Both the position numbers and the translations under genes were made by a program. The notes beneath the pieces are model-generated. The model ran no database searches. It was not told the origin of the DNA and saw nothing but the letters and a program-made list of their open reading frames with translations. This document shows, piece by piece, positions 7,892 through 15,370 of a stretch of 29,533 bases of DNA (its first letter is position 1; each line of letters starts with the position of its first letter). Source of the DNA: an uncultured Pseudomonas sp. (GTDB lineage: Bacteria; Pseudomonadota; Gammaproteobacteria; Pseudomonadales; Pseudomonadaceae); assembly GCA_946886875.1 (NCBI GenBank), contig CAMPJN010000004.1:1-29533 (forward strand), read 5' to 3'.

Positions 7892-9149
7892 TACGGTATC
7901 AGTGATTGGGCTTGGCTATATTGGTTTGCCGACAGCGGCAGTTTTCGCCTCGCGGAAAAAACGGGTAATTGGCGTCGACGTCAACGACGAAGCGGTGCAG
8001 ATCATCAACCGTGGATCGATCCATATTGTTGAGCCTGAACTCGACATGCTGGTTCATGCCGCGGTCAAGGAAGGCTACTTGCGCGCGACGACCTGCCCCG
8101 AGCCTGCCGATGCCTTCCTGATCGCGGTTCCAACGCCGTTCACGGAGGGCCACAAGCCTGATCTGACTTATATAGAACAGGCCTGCAAGTCGATTGCTCC
8201 TGTGCTAGCCAAGGGCAATCTGATCGTGCTCGAGTCGACTTCGCCGGTGGGTACTACCGAACGAGTCGCTGACTGGCTGGCGGCGCTACGCCCCGACCTG
8301 AGTTTTCCACAGCAGGAGGGAGAGGCCTCGGATATTCGGGTCGCCCACTGTCCGGAGCGCGTGCTGCCCGGCAAGGTGCTGCGCGAACTGGTGGAGAACG
8401 ACCGGGTCATCGGTGGTATGACCAAGGCCTGCTCGTACGCGGCCGAGCGCCTGTACCGGGCTTTCGTACAGGGCGAGTGCGTACTCACCGACGCGCGCAC
8501 GGCGGAAATGTGCAAGCTGGCGGAGAACAGCTTCCGTGACGTCAATATCGCTTTTGCCAACGAGCTGGCCGCCATCTGCGAAAGGCTGGGAATCAATACC
8601 TGGGAGCTGATCGCTCTGGCCAACCGCCATCCGCGCGTCAACATCCTTCAGCCCGGCCCAGGTGTTGGTGGACATTGCATCGCCATCGACCCCTGGTTCA
8701 TCGTCGATGCCGCCCCCGAACAGGCGCGCATCATCCGCCAGGCGCGTACGATCAATGACGAGCGTCCGTTACAGGTGGTGAGCAAGGTGGAGGAGGTTCT
8801 GGCGCAGTGGCAAGTCCAGCATGGCAAACGCCAGGCGAAAGTGGCGTTCCTCGGTCTGAGCTACAAGGCCAATATCGACGATGTGCGTTCCAGCCCGGCG
8901 CTGACTATCGTCAATGCGGTTGCGGCGAAGTATCCCGACGTGGTTCTCGCCGTCGAGCCGCATCTGGCGGCCGCACCAACCGAGCTGCATCCCAATGCGC
9001 AGTTCGTTGAACTGCAGGAGGCCCTGAAAAGGGCCGATATTCTCGTATTGCTGGTGGCCCACAAGGACTTCCAGTCGGTACAGCTAGGCAATAACGCCAA
9101 CCAGACGGTATTGGATACATGCGGTGCCTGGAAAGGTATTGCGATCTAA
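7884..9149 (+). CDS. wecC: UDP-N-acetyl-D-mannosamine dehydrogenase
   Basis: The 421-residue protein belongs to the UDP-glucose/GDP-mannose dehydrogenase family. Visible features are the N-terminal Rossmann motif VIGLGYIGLPTA, VPTPF, STSPVGTTE, NSFRDVNIAFANELA and the catalytic-cysteine motif GVGGHCIAIDPWF (Cys265). A C-terminal UDP-binding domain contains FLGLSYKANIDDVRSSP. It oxidises UDP-ManNAc twice at C6 with NAD+ to give UDP-ManNAcA. The start overlaps wecB, with AAGG about 9 bases upstream. Family members also oxidise other UDP-HexNAc sugars, but NSFRDVNIAFANEL and the wecB coupling favour ManNAc. Confidence 0.9.
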   Translation: MFNTVSVIGLGYIGLPTAAVFASRKKRVIGVDVNDEAVQIINRGSIHIVEPELDMLVHAAVKEGYLRATTCPEPADAFLIAVPTPFTEGHKPDLTYIEQACKSIAPVLAKGNLIVLESTSPVGTTERVADWLAALRPDLSFPQQEGEASDIRVAHCPERVLPGKVLRELVENDRVIGGMTKACSYAAERLYRAFVQGECVLTDARTAEMCKLAENSFRDVNIAFANELAAICERLGINTWELIALANRHPRVNILQPGPGVGGHCIAIDPWFIVDAAPEQARIIRQARTINDERPLQVVSKVEEVLAQWQVQHGKRQAKVAFLGLSYKANIDDVRSSPALTIVNAVAAKYPDVVLAVEPHLAAAPTELHPNAQFVELQEALKRADILVLLVAHKDFQSVQLGNNANQTVLDTCGAWKGIAI

Positions 9150-9189
9150 ACGAAGTAAGCCCCCGGCGAGCAAATCACAGGAAATTGAC

Positions 9190-10221
9190 ATGACGATGTT
9201 TTTCGAAGACAAGAAGGTGCTGGTCACCGGCGGTTGCGGCACTGTTGGCAAGGAACTGGTCAACCAGCTGGTGCACAAGTATGGCGTCAAGGAACTTGTC
9301 GTTCTGGATAACAACGAAAGCGAGTTGTTCTATCAGACCGAGGCCTATCAAAATCATCACAACGTACACTTCTACCTGTGCGACATCCGCGACGAAGGCG
9401 CACTGACCCGCAAGATGGAAGGCGTCGATATCGTCTTCCACACCGCGGCATTCAAACACGTGATCCTCTGCGAGCAAGTACCGCACGAGGCGGTGCAGAC
9501 CAATATCCTCGGTGTCGACAATATCGTTCGCGCGGCGGTCAATGCTGACGTTAGCAAGGTCATCTTTACCAGCTCCGACAAGGCGGTGAACCCAACCAAC
9601 GTGATGGGTACCTCCAAGCTGATGGGCGAGCGGCTTATCACCGCCGCCAACGTCGAGTTCAAGAAGTCTGGCTGTATCTTCGCTTCCACCCGTTTCGGCA
9701 ACGTGCTCGGCTCGCGAGGCTCGGTCATCCCGATCTTCCGCGAGCAACTGCGCAAGGGCGGCCCGCTGACCCTGACCCACAGCGAAATGACCCGCTTCAT
9801 TATGAGCGTCGAGGAATCCGTCCAACTGATCGTCGACTCCGCCATGCTGGCCAAGGGCGGCGAAGTATTTGTCACCAAGATGCCGGTCATCGCCATCAAG
9901 GATCTCGCCGAAGTGATGATCCGCAAGTTGGCCCCCGAATACGGTCAGGACCCGGCGAAGGTCGAGATCAAGGAAATCGGCGTCAAGCCTGGCGAGAAGC
10001 TCTACGAAGAGCTGATGACCGGCGAAGAAACTGGTCGCGCGCTGGAACTCGAACGTTACTTCGTCGTAAAGCCGGCGATCATGAAACGTTTCACCGATAT
10101 CGACTACAGCTACCAGGGCGTGATCTCCGAACAGGTGGAGAACCCCTATAACTCGGCGAACGAGCCCAAGTTGAGCCAGGACGAACTGGCAGTGTTCCTT
10201 GTCGAAAATAACCTGATCTGA
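9190..10221 (+). CDS. Short-form nucleotide-sugar 4,6-dehydratase (soluble WbpM/CapE-like SDR)
   Basis: A 343-residue soluble SDR resembling the C-terminal half of WbpM. It has VTGGCGTVGKEL (12-23), HTAAFKHV, SSDKAVNPTNVMGTSK (Ser129, Met139, Lys143, the S-M-K triad), RFGNVLGSRGSVIP and GVKPGEKLYEELM. Such proteins dehydrate UDP-GlcNAc, some with C5 epimerisation as in CapE/WbjB. The frame is open from 9124, but ATG 9190 is preferred because AGGA (9179-9182) stands 7 bases upstream. Codon use is far more C/G-ending than in neighbours to the right, and the same is true of the next gene, so the two may have travelled together. The exact product sugar cannot be read from sequence. Confidence 0.82.
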   Translation: MTMFFEDKKVLVTGGCGTVGKELVNQLVHKYGVKELVVLDNNESELFYQTEAYQNHHNVHFYLCDIRDEGALTRKMEGVDIVFHTAAFKHVILCEQVPHEAVQTNILGVDNIVRAAVNADVSKVIFTSSDKAVNPTNVMGTSKLMGERLITAANVEFKKSGCIFASTRFGNVLGSRGSVIPIFREQLRKGGPLTLTHSEMTRFIMSVEESVQLIVDSAMLAKGGEVFVTKMPVIAIKDLAEVMIRKLAPEYGQDPAKVEIKEIGVKPGEKLYEELMTGEETGRALELERYFVVKPAIMKRFTDIDYSYQGVISEQVENPYNSANEPKLSQDELAVFLVENNLI

Positions 10222-10238
10222 AGAAGATCGCAGCAACC

Positions 10239-10261
10239 GCCGGCGGGCAGCGCTCGCCGGC
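10239..10261. other. GC hairpin between dehydratase and SQD1-like genes
   Basis: GCCGGCG (10239-10245) and CGCCGGC (10255-10261) form a perfect 7-bp stem with a 9-base loop in the 58-base gap. There is no T-tract after it, so transcription termination is unlikely. An mRNA-processing or stabilising role is possible. The ribosome site AGGAG for the next gene follows just downstream. Confidence 0.35.
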
Positions 10262-10279
10262 AACTTTCAGGAGTGAAAC

Positions 10280-11464
10280 ATGCACGTATTGATTCTCGGT
10301 GGTGACGGTTATTTGGGTTGGCCCTCCGCCATGTACTTCTCGGCTCGTGGTTATCAAGTCACTGTGGTCGACAACTACCTGCGCCGTAACAACTGCCAGG
10401 ACCTGGATGTCGGCATGCTCTACCCGATCCCCACCCTGATGGAACGGGCCAAGATCTGGCACGAAAAGACCGGCTACGAAATCAAGGTGGTGATTGGCGA
10501 CCTGGCCGAGCCGCAGGTCATGCGCTCGCTGTTCGATGGCAGCGTCAAGTACAACTGGTGCGTCAACCCGGCATTCACCGGCATTCCGAAAACCGTCGTG
10601 CACTACGCCGAGCAGCCTTCCGCGCCGTACTCGCTGATCGACTACGCACACGCCGACAAGACCATCGTCAACAACCTGCGCGTGACCAACAACCTGATGT
10701 TCGCCGTGCGCGACTTCTCCCGTGATACCCACATCATCAAGCTGGGCACCATGGGCGAGTACGGCACCCCGAACATCGACATCGAAGAAGGCTGGCTCGA
10801 GATCGAGCACAAGGGCCGCAAGGGCAAGTTCCTGTTCCCGCGCGCCGCCGGTTCCATCTACCACACCACCAAGGTGATGGACACCGACCTGATGTGGTTC
10901 GGCGTGCGCATGTGGGATCTGCGCGTGACCGACCTGATGCAGGGCCCGGTCTACGGCATCGAAACCGACGAAGTCGCCATCGATCCGCGCCTGAATACCA
11001 TCTTCAACTACGACGAAGTGTTCGGCACCATCGTCAACCGCTTTATCGTCCAGGCCGTGGTCGACTACCCGCTGACCGTATACGGCAAAGGCGGCCAGAC
11101 CCGTGGCTACCTCAATATCAAGGACACCCTGCAGTGTGTGCACCAGTCCGAGAAGGCCCCGGCGGCCACGGGTGAGCTGCGTATCTTCAACCAGATCATG
11201 GAAACCTTCTCCGCCAACCAGCTGGCCGACATGGTGCAGCGTGTGGGCCAATCCCTGGGTTACGACGTCAAGGTCAACCACCTGGAGAACCCGCGCAAGG
11301 AAGCTGAAGAGCACTACTACAACCCGACCTACCAGGGCCTGATCGACCTGGGCGTGCAGCCGCACTACCTCACCGACGAGGTCATGGCCGGGATGTTCCA
11401 GGTAGTCGGTAAGTTCAAGGAAAACATCCGCAAGGATGTGATCTTCAAAGGCATCAAGTGGTAA
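10280..11464 (+). CDS. UDP-sulfoquinovose synthase-like protein (SQD1/SqdB family)
   Basis: A 394-residue SDR that follows the plant/cyanobacterial SQD1 pattern throughout: LGGDGYLGWPSAMY (6-19), EQPSAPYSLID, KLGTMGEYGTPNIDIEEG, SIYHTTKVMD, TDLMQGPVYG, YGKGGQTRGYLNIKDT, FNQIMETFS and NPRKEAEEHYYNP. Catalytic candidates Thr157, Tyr194 and Lys198 have the same spacing as Thr145, Tyr182 and Lys186 of Arabidopsis SQD1. That enzyme joins sulfite to UDP-glucose to give UDP-sulfoquinovose. Differences are an insertion of about 10 residues before the EQ-SAPY motif and Pro113 where SQD1 has Arg (EQRSAPY). No SqdX/SQD2-type lipid glycosyltransferase is present; the glycosyltransferases here suggest use in a glycan. 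A related but non-sulfonating reaction remains possible. AGGAG lies upstream of the ATG. Confidence 0.85.
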   Translation: MHVLILGGDGYLGWPSAMYFSARGYQVTVVDNYLRRNNCQDLDVGMLYPIPTLMERAKIWHEKTGYEIKVVIGDLAEPQVMRSLFDGSVKYNWCVNPAFTGIPKTVVHYAEQPSAPYSLIDYAHADKTIVNNLRVTNNLMFAVRDFSRDTHIIKLGTMGEYGTPNIDIEEGWLEIEHKGRKGKFLFPRAAGSIYHTTKVMDTDLMWFGVRMWDLRVTDLMQGPVYGIETDEVAIDPRLNTIFNYDEVFGTIVNRFIVQAVVDYPLTVYGKGGQTRGYLNIKDTLQCVHQSEKAPAATGELRIFNQIMETFSANQLADMVQRVGQSLGYDVKVNHLENPRKEAEEHYYNPTYQGLIDLGVQPHYLTDEVMAGMFQVVGKFKENIRKDVIFKGIKW

Positions 11465-11475
11465 ACAAGGAAAAT

Positions 11476-11494
11476 GCGCGGCCTTGAGCCGCGC
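11476..11494. other. GC hairpin downstream of SQD1-like gene
   Basis: GCGCGGC (11476-11482) pairs with GCCGCGC (11488-11494) around the loop CTTGA, a compact 7-bp stem 12 bases after the stop codon. It lacks a T-tract. It marks the sharp change from the GC-biased gene pair on the left to the AT-richer block on the right, and could be a mild terminator or a 3'-end stabiliser. Confidence 0.4.
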
Positions 11495-11514
11495 CAACTA
11501 ATAAGGCGAAGAAG

Positions 11515-13302
11515 ATGTCCGATGTTGTTGATCGTTATGGCGATCTCAACGATTCGTTGTTGAATCGAATTAAGTTCTACTGTCCGCCACGAAATGATGA
11601 GGTTATAGGCTCTGACGCTATTGGCGGTGAGCTTAATATTGGCGCTTTAGTAACGGGTAGGTTGAATGCTGCGCTTCGTTACGAATCGAATGTGCATCTT
11701 CTGACGCCAAGTAATTGGGAATTTGTTCTTGAGCAGTCCAAGCTTGATTTTATTTTGATTGAATCGTGTTTTGAGACCGTTACGCGCGACTGGTATATGG
11801 CTCAGTTGGCGCAAAATTATGCCAATTCTCAGTTGCGAGAGTTGCTAGAGTTTGCCAGGAATAATGAGGTTCCAACAGTCTACTGGTTTACCAAAGACAG
11901 CCAGTACCATAGTAATTACGCAGCCTTTGCGGCGCTGGTCGACTATGTTTACTGCGCTGACCCAGAAGAACTCGTATTGCTTGAGCAACAAGGTGTTTCA
12001 GCTAAGCTGCTGCTACCCGCCGTTCAGCCAAAGATATTCAACCCCTACAGGTCTGCTTGCTCTGATCAGGATGAGATTGGAGTGGTCTACGACGGTCTAA
12101 TCGATGTCATAAAATCTGCCGAAAAATTTGATTATCTCAGGCGCGCAGAAATTAGCTTGTGTGACTCTAATAATCTGTTGTTTGCAAGTAAGTTGAACTC
12201 CCTGTCAGTCGAGGGGTGGCGCGTACTTGGTAGTGTTGATTTTGCGCATAAGCCGGACCTGATTAAGTTCTCTAAAGGAGTTTTAAGCTCAAGCCAGTCT
12301 GTGATCGCCAAGACTGAGCAGCAATGGATGATGGTTGAGGCTGCGGCCTGTCGAGTACCGCTTTATCATGTGGGGGAAATTTCGAGCGACGATATCAGAG
12401 CGCAGCTCTGTTATTCGACTTCCTCGCTTGATGAGTTAGGGCTTAAGCTTGAACGCGATGCGGAGGATTACCTTTCCTGGCAGCGCCAGGCACATCTAGC
12501 TTGGCGCGAGGTCAATTCTCATCATACCTATGCTATGCGGTTGACTACGATCGCCCAAGACCTTGGCCTAGAACAAAAAAATGGACCGGATTTTATGGCG
12601 TCTGTGCTGGCGCCAACTTACAGGAAGGATTTCATCCCGCGAGTGTTGGAAACTTTCCGAGGGCAGCTGTACGAGAAGAAAGAACTGGTTATCGTCTATA
12701 ACGGCGATATGGCAGACCTGGCGGACCTGGATTTTGGCTTGGCTGCTAACGAGAAGATTGTTGCATTGCCTAGCGAGATGTCTGCCGGAGCATGTTTGAA
12801 TCTGGCATATCAATTGGCGGTTGGTACTCATACATTTCGTATGGATGATGATGACTACTATGGAGCATATTATCTATTTGATAGTATGTTGCATCTTAAT
12901 AGTGTTGAATGCGATATATATGGTAAGCCGCCAAAATTTGTGTATTTTGAAGAAGATCGACAGCTATATGCGCGAAACGTGCAGATGCAGGATTTGCAGG
13001 TTTTTCCCTCGGAGAAGTTAGGCGAGGACAACTTGTGGTTGGCTGGAAACACGATAGGGTTGAAAAAAAAATCTGGAAAGATGCCTAGATATCCGGATGC
13101 TAGTGTGGCTACTGCTGATACATTTTTGGCTTTGTCTGCGGCTGATTATGGTCTCAAGGTTATGTGTATGGATGTAATGAATATTGTGGTTAGCCGGCGT
13201 GCGGACTTGTCAAGCCATACTTGGGTTCTGGGGCATGACAAACTAAAGCGAGGGGCTGAGTTTGTTCGTGGCGGTATTTCTGATGTGCTGGGAAATATAT
13301 GA
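11515..13302 (+). CDS. Two-domain glycosyltransferase (CgeB-like N-terminal, GT2-like C-terminal)
   Basis: A 595-residue protein. Residues 1-350 look like the CgeB/DUF3880-type half seen in other bacterial glycan clusters: 'DFILIESCFE', 'VPTVYWFTKDS', a 'DYVYCADPEELVLLEQQG' stretch and 'EAAACRVPLYHVGE'. From about 359 a compact GT2-like domain begins (MASVLAPTYRKDFIPRVLETF) with an acidic metal-binding run MDDDDYYG (Asp444-Asp447). It likely adds a sugar to the lipid-linked chain in the cytoplasm; donor and linkage are unknown. Codon use is AT-richer than in the two preceding genes. An A9 run near 13063 (the KKKSGK segment) is a possible slippage site. The stop overlaps the next start as ATGA. 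Confidence 0.72.
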   Translation: MSDVVDRYGDLNDSLLNRIKFYCPPRNDEVIGSDAIGGELNIGALVTGRLNAALRYESNVHLLTPSNWEFVLEQSKLDFILIESCFETVTRDWYMAQLAQNYANSQLRELLEFARNNEVPTVYWFTKDSQYHSNYAAFAALVDYVYCADPEELVLLEQQGVSAKLLLPAVQPKIFNPYRSACSDQDEIGVVYDGLIDVIKSAEKFDYLRRAEISLCDSNNLLFASKLNSLSVEGWRVLGSVDFAHKPDLIKFSKGVLSSSQSVIAKTEQQWMMVEAAACRVPLYHVGEISSDDIRAQLCYSTSSLDELGLKLERDAEDYLSWQRQAHLAWREVNSHHTYAMRLTTIAQDLGLEQKNGPDFMASVLAPTYRKDFIPRVLETFRGQLYEKKELVIVYNGDMADLADLDFGLAANEKIVALPSEMSAGACLNLAYQLAVGTHTFRMDDDDYYGAYYLFDSMLHLNSVECDIYGKPPKFVYFEEDRQLYARNVQMQDLQVFPSEKLGEDNLWLAGNTIGLKKKSGKMPRYPDASVATADTFLALSAADYGLKVMCMDVMNIVVSRRADLSSHTWVLGHDKLKRGAEFVRGGISDVLGNI

Positions 13303-14399
13303 GAATCGCCTATATTACTCGTACGACATACGGCGTTCTTGGTGGGGGGGCCAGTTATTTTTTTCCTGAGAAAATTTCTCAATTTGCCGAAGTTATGGTT
13401 ATTGCACCTACGCCAAAAAAAAGCAATGAGAAAGTAATAATGCCAGTTGGTCGAGTACGGGTTTGTTCAGTGCCATCCGGGCAAGGGGAAGACGCGCTAT
13501 ATCAAGTGTATCGTTTGCTTGCGGACTTTAGGCCCGATGTTGTGCATGTTTTTCACTCCCCTAGTTGTCTTTTTTATGTGCAAAGATTGAAAAGCTTGTT
13601 GCCTACTGCTAAGTGGGTGTTGGATTTCAGGTCTCCACCTATAATCCCTGCTTGGCGCGATAGAATCAGAGTTAGGTTTAAATACTTTGCATGTCAGATG
13701 CTGTATGACCAAATTTTTACGCATTCACATCGGACGATCGGCCAGAATCTACCTCTGCGTATCAGACGTGTTAGGGAGGTTTGTCCTGGGGTGGAGTTGG
13801 CTTCAATAGGTGGTCGAGGTGAGAGCTGTAATAGTAGCCCAGAAAAATTTGTGTATGTTGGCAGTGTTACTGCATCCAGGCAATTGGATGTTTTAGTGGA
13901 TGCTTTTATTGCATGGTCGCGACAGTTACAAAAGCCGGTGCGTTTGGATATATATGGGGCGGGTAACGCATTGGATGAATTGCGCACACGAGTCAGCCAG
14001 GCTGGAGGCGAGGGTTGCGTTGTGTTTCATGGCGCAATTGATCAACAAAGCCTGCTCGAGAAACTACCTGGCTACGATGTAGGAGTGGCCTATGTCCCCG
14101 ATGACTTGTTTGCCAAGGCCCCCTCACTAAAGTCTCTGGAATATGCTGCCGCGGGCATTAGGATTTTGGCGTCAGATACTGTGGGGCATCGAGATTATTC
14201 GAAGAGATTTGGTTTTCAGTTTGCTTTTTTTTGCAACGATATTCGATCAATTGTCGCCGCGTTAGACCGTATTTGCTGCGAGTTCAAATCACTTTCCGAT
14301 CCTGCTGTGAACCTGCAATGTGTTGAGCGCTTTGATTGGTCTAATATTGTGCGTGACCAGTTGCTCCCCGCCTACAAGGAAATGATTAAACATGACTAA
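13299..14399 (+). CDS. GT4-family glycosyltransferase
   Basis: A 366-residue GT-B protein. It has an N-terminal glycine loop GVLGGGASYF (12-21), 'DVVHVFHSPSCLFY', a C-terminal Rossmann half beginning FVYVGSVTASRQLDVLVDAF, and the donor-site signature APSLKSLEYAAAGIRILASD. These are typical of group 1 (GT4) retaining glycosyltransferases of O-antigen clusters. It overlaps the upstream gene by 4 bases and the downstream epimerase gene by 8 bases (14392-14399). Codon use is AT-rich for a pseudomonad, indicating acquired DNA. The donor sugar is unknown. A G7 run lies at 13344-13350, inside the glycine loop codons. Confidence 0.82.
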   Translation: MRIAYITRTTYGVLGGGASYFFPEKISQFAEVMVIAPTPKKSNEKVIMPVGRVRVCSVPSGQGEDALYQVYRLLADFRPDVVHVFHSPSCLFYVQRLKSLLPTAKWVLDFRSPPIIPAWRDRIRVRFKYFACQMLYDQIFTHSHRTIGQNLPLRIRRVREVCPGVELASIGGRGESCNSSPEKFVYVGSVTASRQLDVLVDAFIAWSRQLQKPVRLDIYGAGNALDELRTRVSQAGGEGCVVFHGAIDQQSLLEKLPGYDVGVAYVPDDLFAKAPSLKSLEYAAAGIRILASDTVGHRDYSKRFGFQFAFFCNDIRSIVAALDRICCEFKSLSDPAVNLQCVERFDWSNIVRDQLLPAYKEMIKHD

Positions 14400-15366
14400 T
14401 GCAGTTTTGATTACTGGAGGGGCCGGGTTTATTGGGCGTTCTCTTATTTCCAAGCTCATTGAATTGAACCCTGATTTGCATATTCGAGTTCTCGACAATT
14501 TTTCGGTCGGCTCTCCTGAGGATTTGCAAGATGTATGCTCAGTACAGGATTGGATGGGTGGCATTGCTGCGGGCGTCCATATCGTCAGAGGGGATATTCG
14601 GGACTTTGCTTGTGTTCAAGCTGCTACCGAAGGAGTGAATTGCATTGTCCATCTGGCGGCAAACACAGGCGTTGGCCCTTCGGTCGAAGAACCGCGCTTC
14701 GATATGGAGAGTAATGTCATTGGGACTCTGAATATGCTTGAAGCTGCCAGGCATTCAGGCGTCAAAAAATTTGTCTTCGCTTCTTCCGGGGCTCCGGCGG
14801 GTGCAGTGGAGCCTCCGATTCACGAAGAGATCGCTCCGCATCCGGTGTCACCTTATGGGGCCAGCAAGCTTGCCGGTGAAGGATATTGTTCAGCTTATTA
14901 CCACAGTTTTGGTATCAATACGGTCGCCTTGCGCTTTGGTAATGTGTACGGCCCTAATTCGGCGAAAAAGAGCAGTGTTGTTGCAAAGTTTATTCGGCAG
15001 GCAATAAATAATGAAACCTGCGAAATTTATGGCAGCGGCGGTCAGACGCGAGACTATATCTATATCGAGGACTTAATCTCCGCGATTGTCTGCGCTATGC
15101 AGCAGCCTGTAGGTGGCGAGGTCTTTCAGATTGCTGTCGGAGCCGAGGTGACTTTGTTGGAGTTGGTGGAAAAGATCAGAGCTTCGCTCATCCGGCACTG
15201 CATAGAAATGCGCGTGACCAATACGGGGGCGCGTATAGGCGATGTATTGCGCAATTATGCTGATATTCGCAAGGCTAGGGAGGTGCTGGGCTGGGAACCG
15301 CAATTCGATTTGCAGCACGGTCTCGATAAAACAGTCGAATATTTCGTTAATCGTTCGCTGAGTTGA
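14392..15366 (+). CDS. NAD-dependent nucleotide-sugar epimerase (GalE/Gne-like extended SDR)
   Basis: A 324-residue extended SDR with TGGAGFIG (8-15), HLAANTGVGPSVEEP, YGASK (Tyr155, Lys159), RFGNVYGP, YGSGGQTRDYIYIEDL and a C-terminal LGWEPQF. This is the usual layout of UDP-hexose/UDP-HexNAc 4-epimerases. The active-site strand reads SSGAPAG (131-137) where GalE enzymes have SSSxVYG. This variant is seen in a subgroup of polysaccharide-cluster epimerases and makes the exact substrate uncertain. It probably interconverts a Glc/Gal-type UDP-sugar for the cluster's glycosyltransferases. It overlaps the GT4 gene by 8 bases, and the sulfotransferase gene starts 4 bases after its stop. Confidence 0.82.
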   Translation: MTNAVLITGGAGFIGRSLISKLIELNPDLHIRVLDNFSVGSPEDLQDVCSVQDWMGGIAAGVHIVRGDIRDFACVQAATEGVNCIVHLAANTGVGPSVEEPRFDMESNVIGTLNMLEAARHSGVKKFVFASSGAPAGAVEPPIHEEIAPHPVSPYGASKLAGEGYCSAYYHSFGINTVALRFGNVYGPNSAKKSSVVAKFIRQAINNETCEIYGSGGQTRDYIYIEDLISAIVCAMQQPVGGEVFQIAVGAEVTLLELVEKIRASLIRHCIEMRVTNTGARIGDVLRNYADIRKAREVLGWEPQFDLQHGLDKTVEYFVNRSLS

Positions 15367-15370
15367 TTAT

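Noticed and set aside
9175..10263. 362-codon reverse-strand frame opposite the dehydratase gene
   Set aside because: Same effect of codon bias; the plus-strand frame carries all dehydratase motifs and a good ribosome site.
10091..11497. 468-codon open frame on the reverse strand opposite the SQD1-like gene
   Set aside because: It is a mirror of strong G/C-ending codon bias on the plus strand; its translation is His/Val/Asp-rich with no motif, while the plus strand matches SQD1 throughout.
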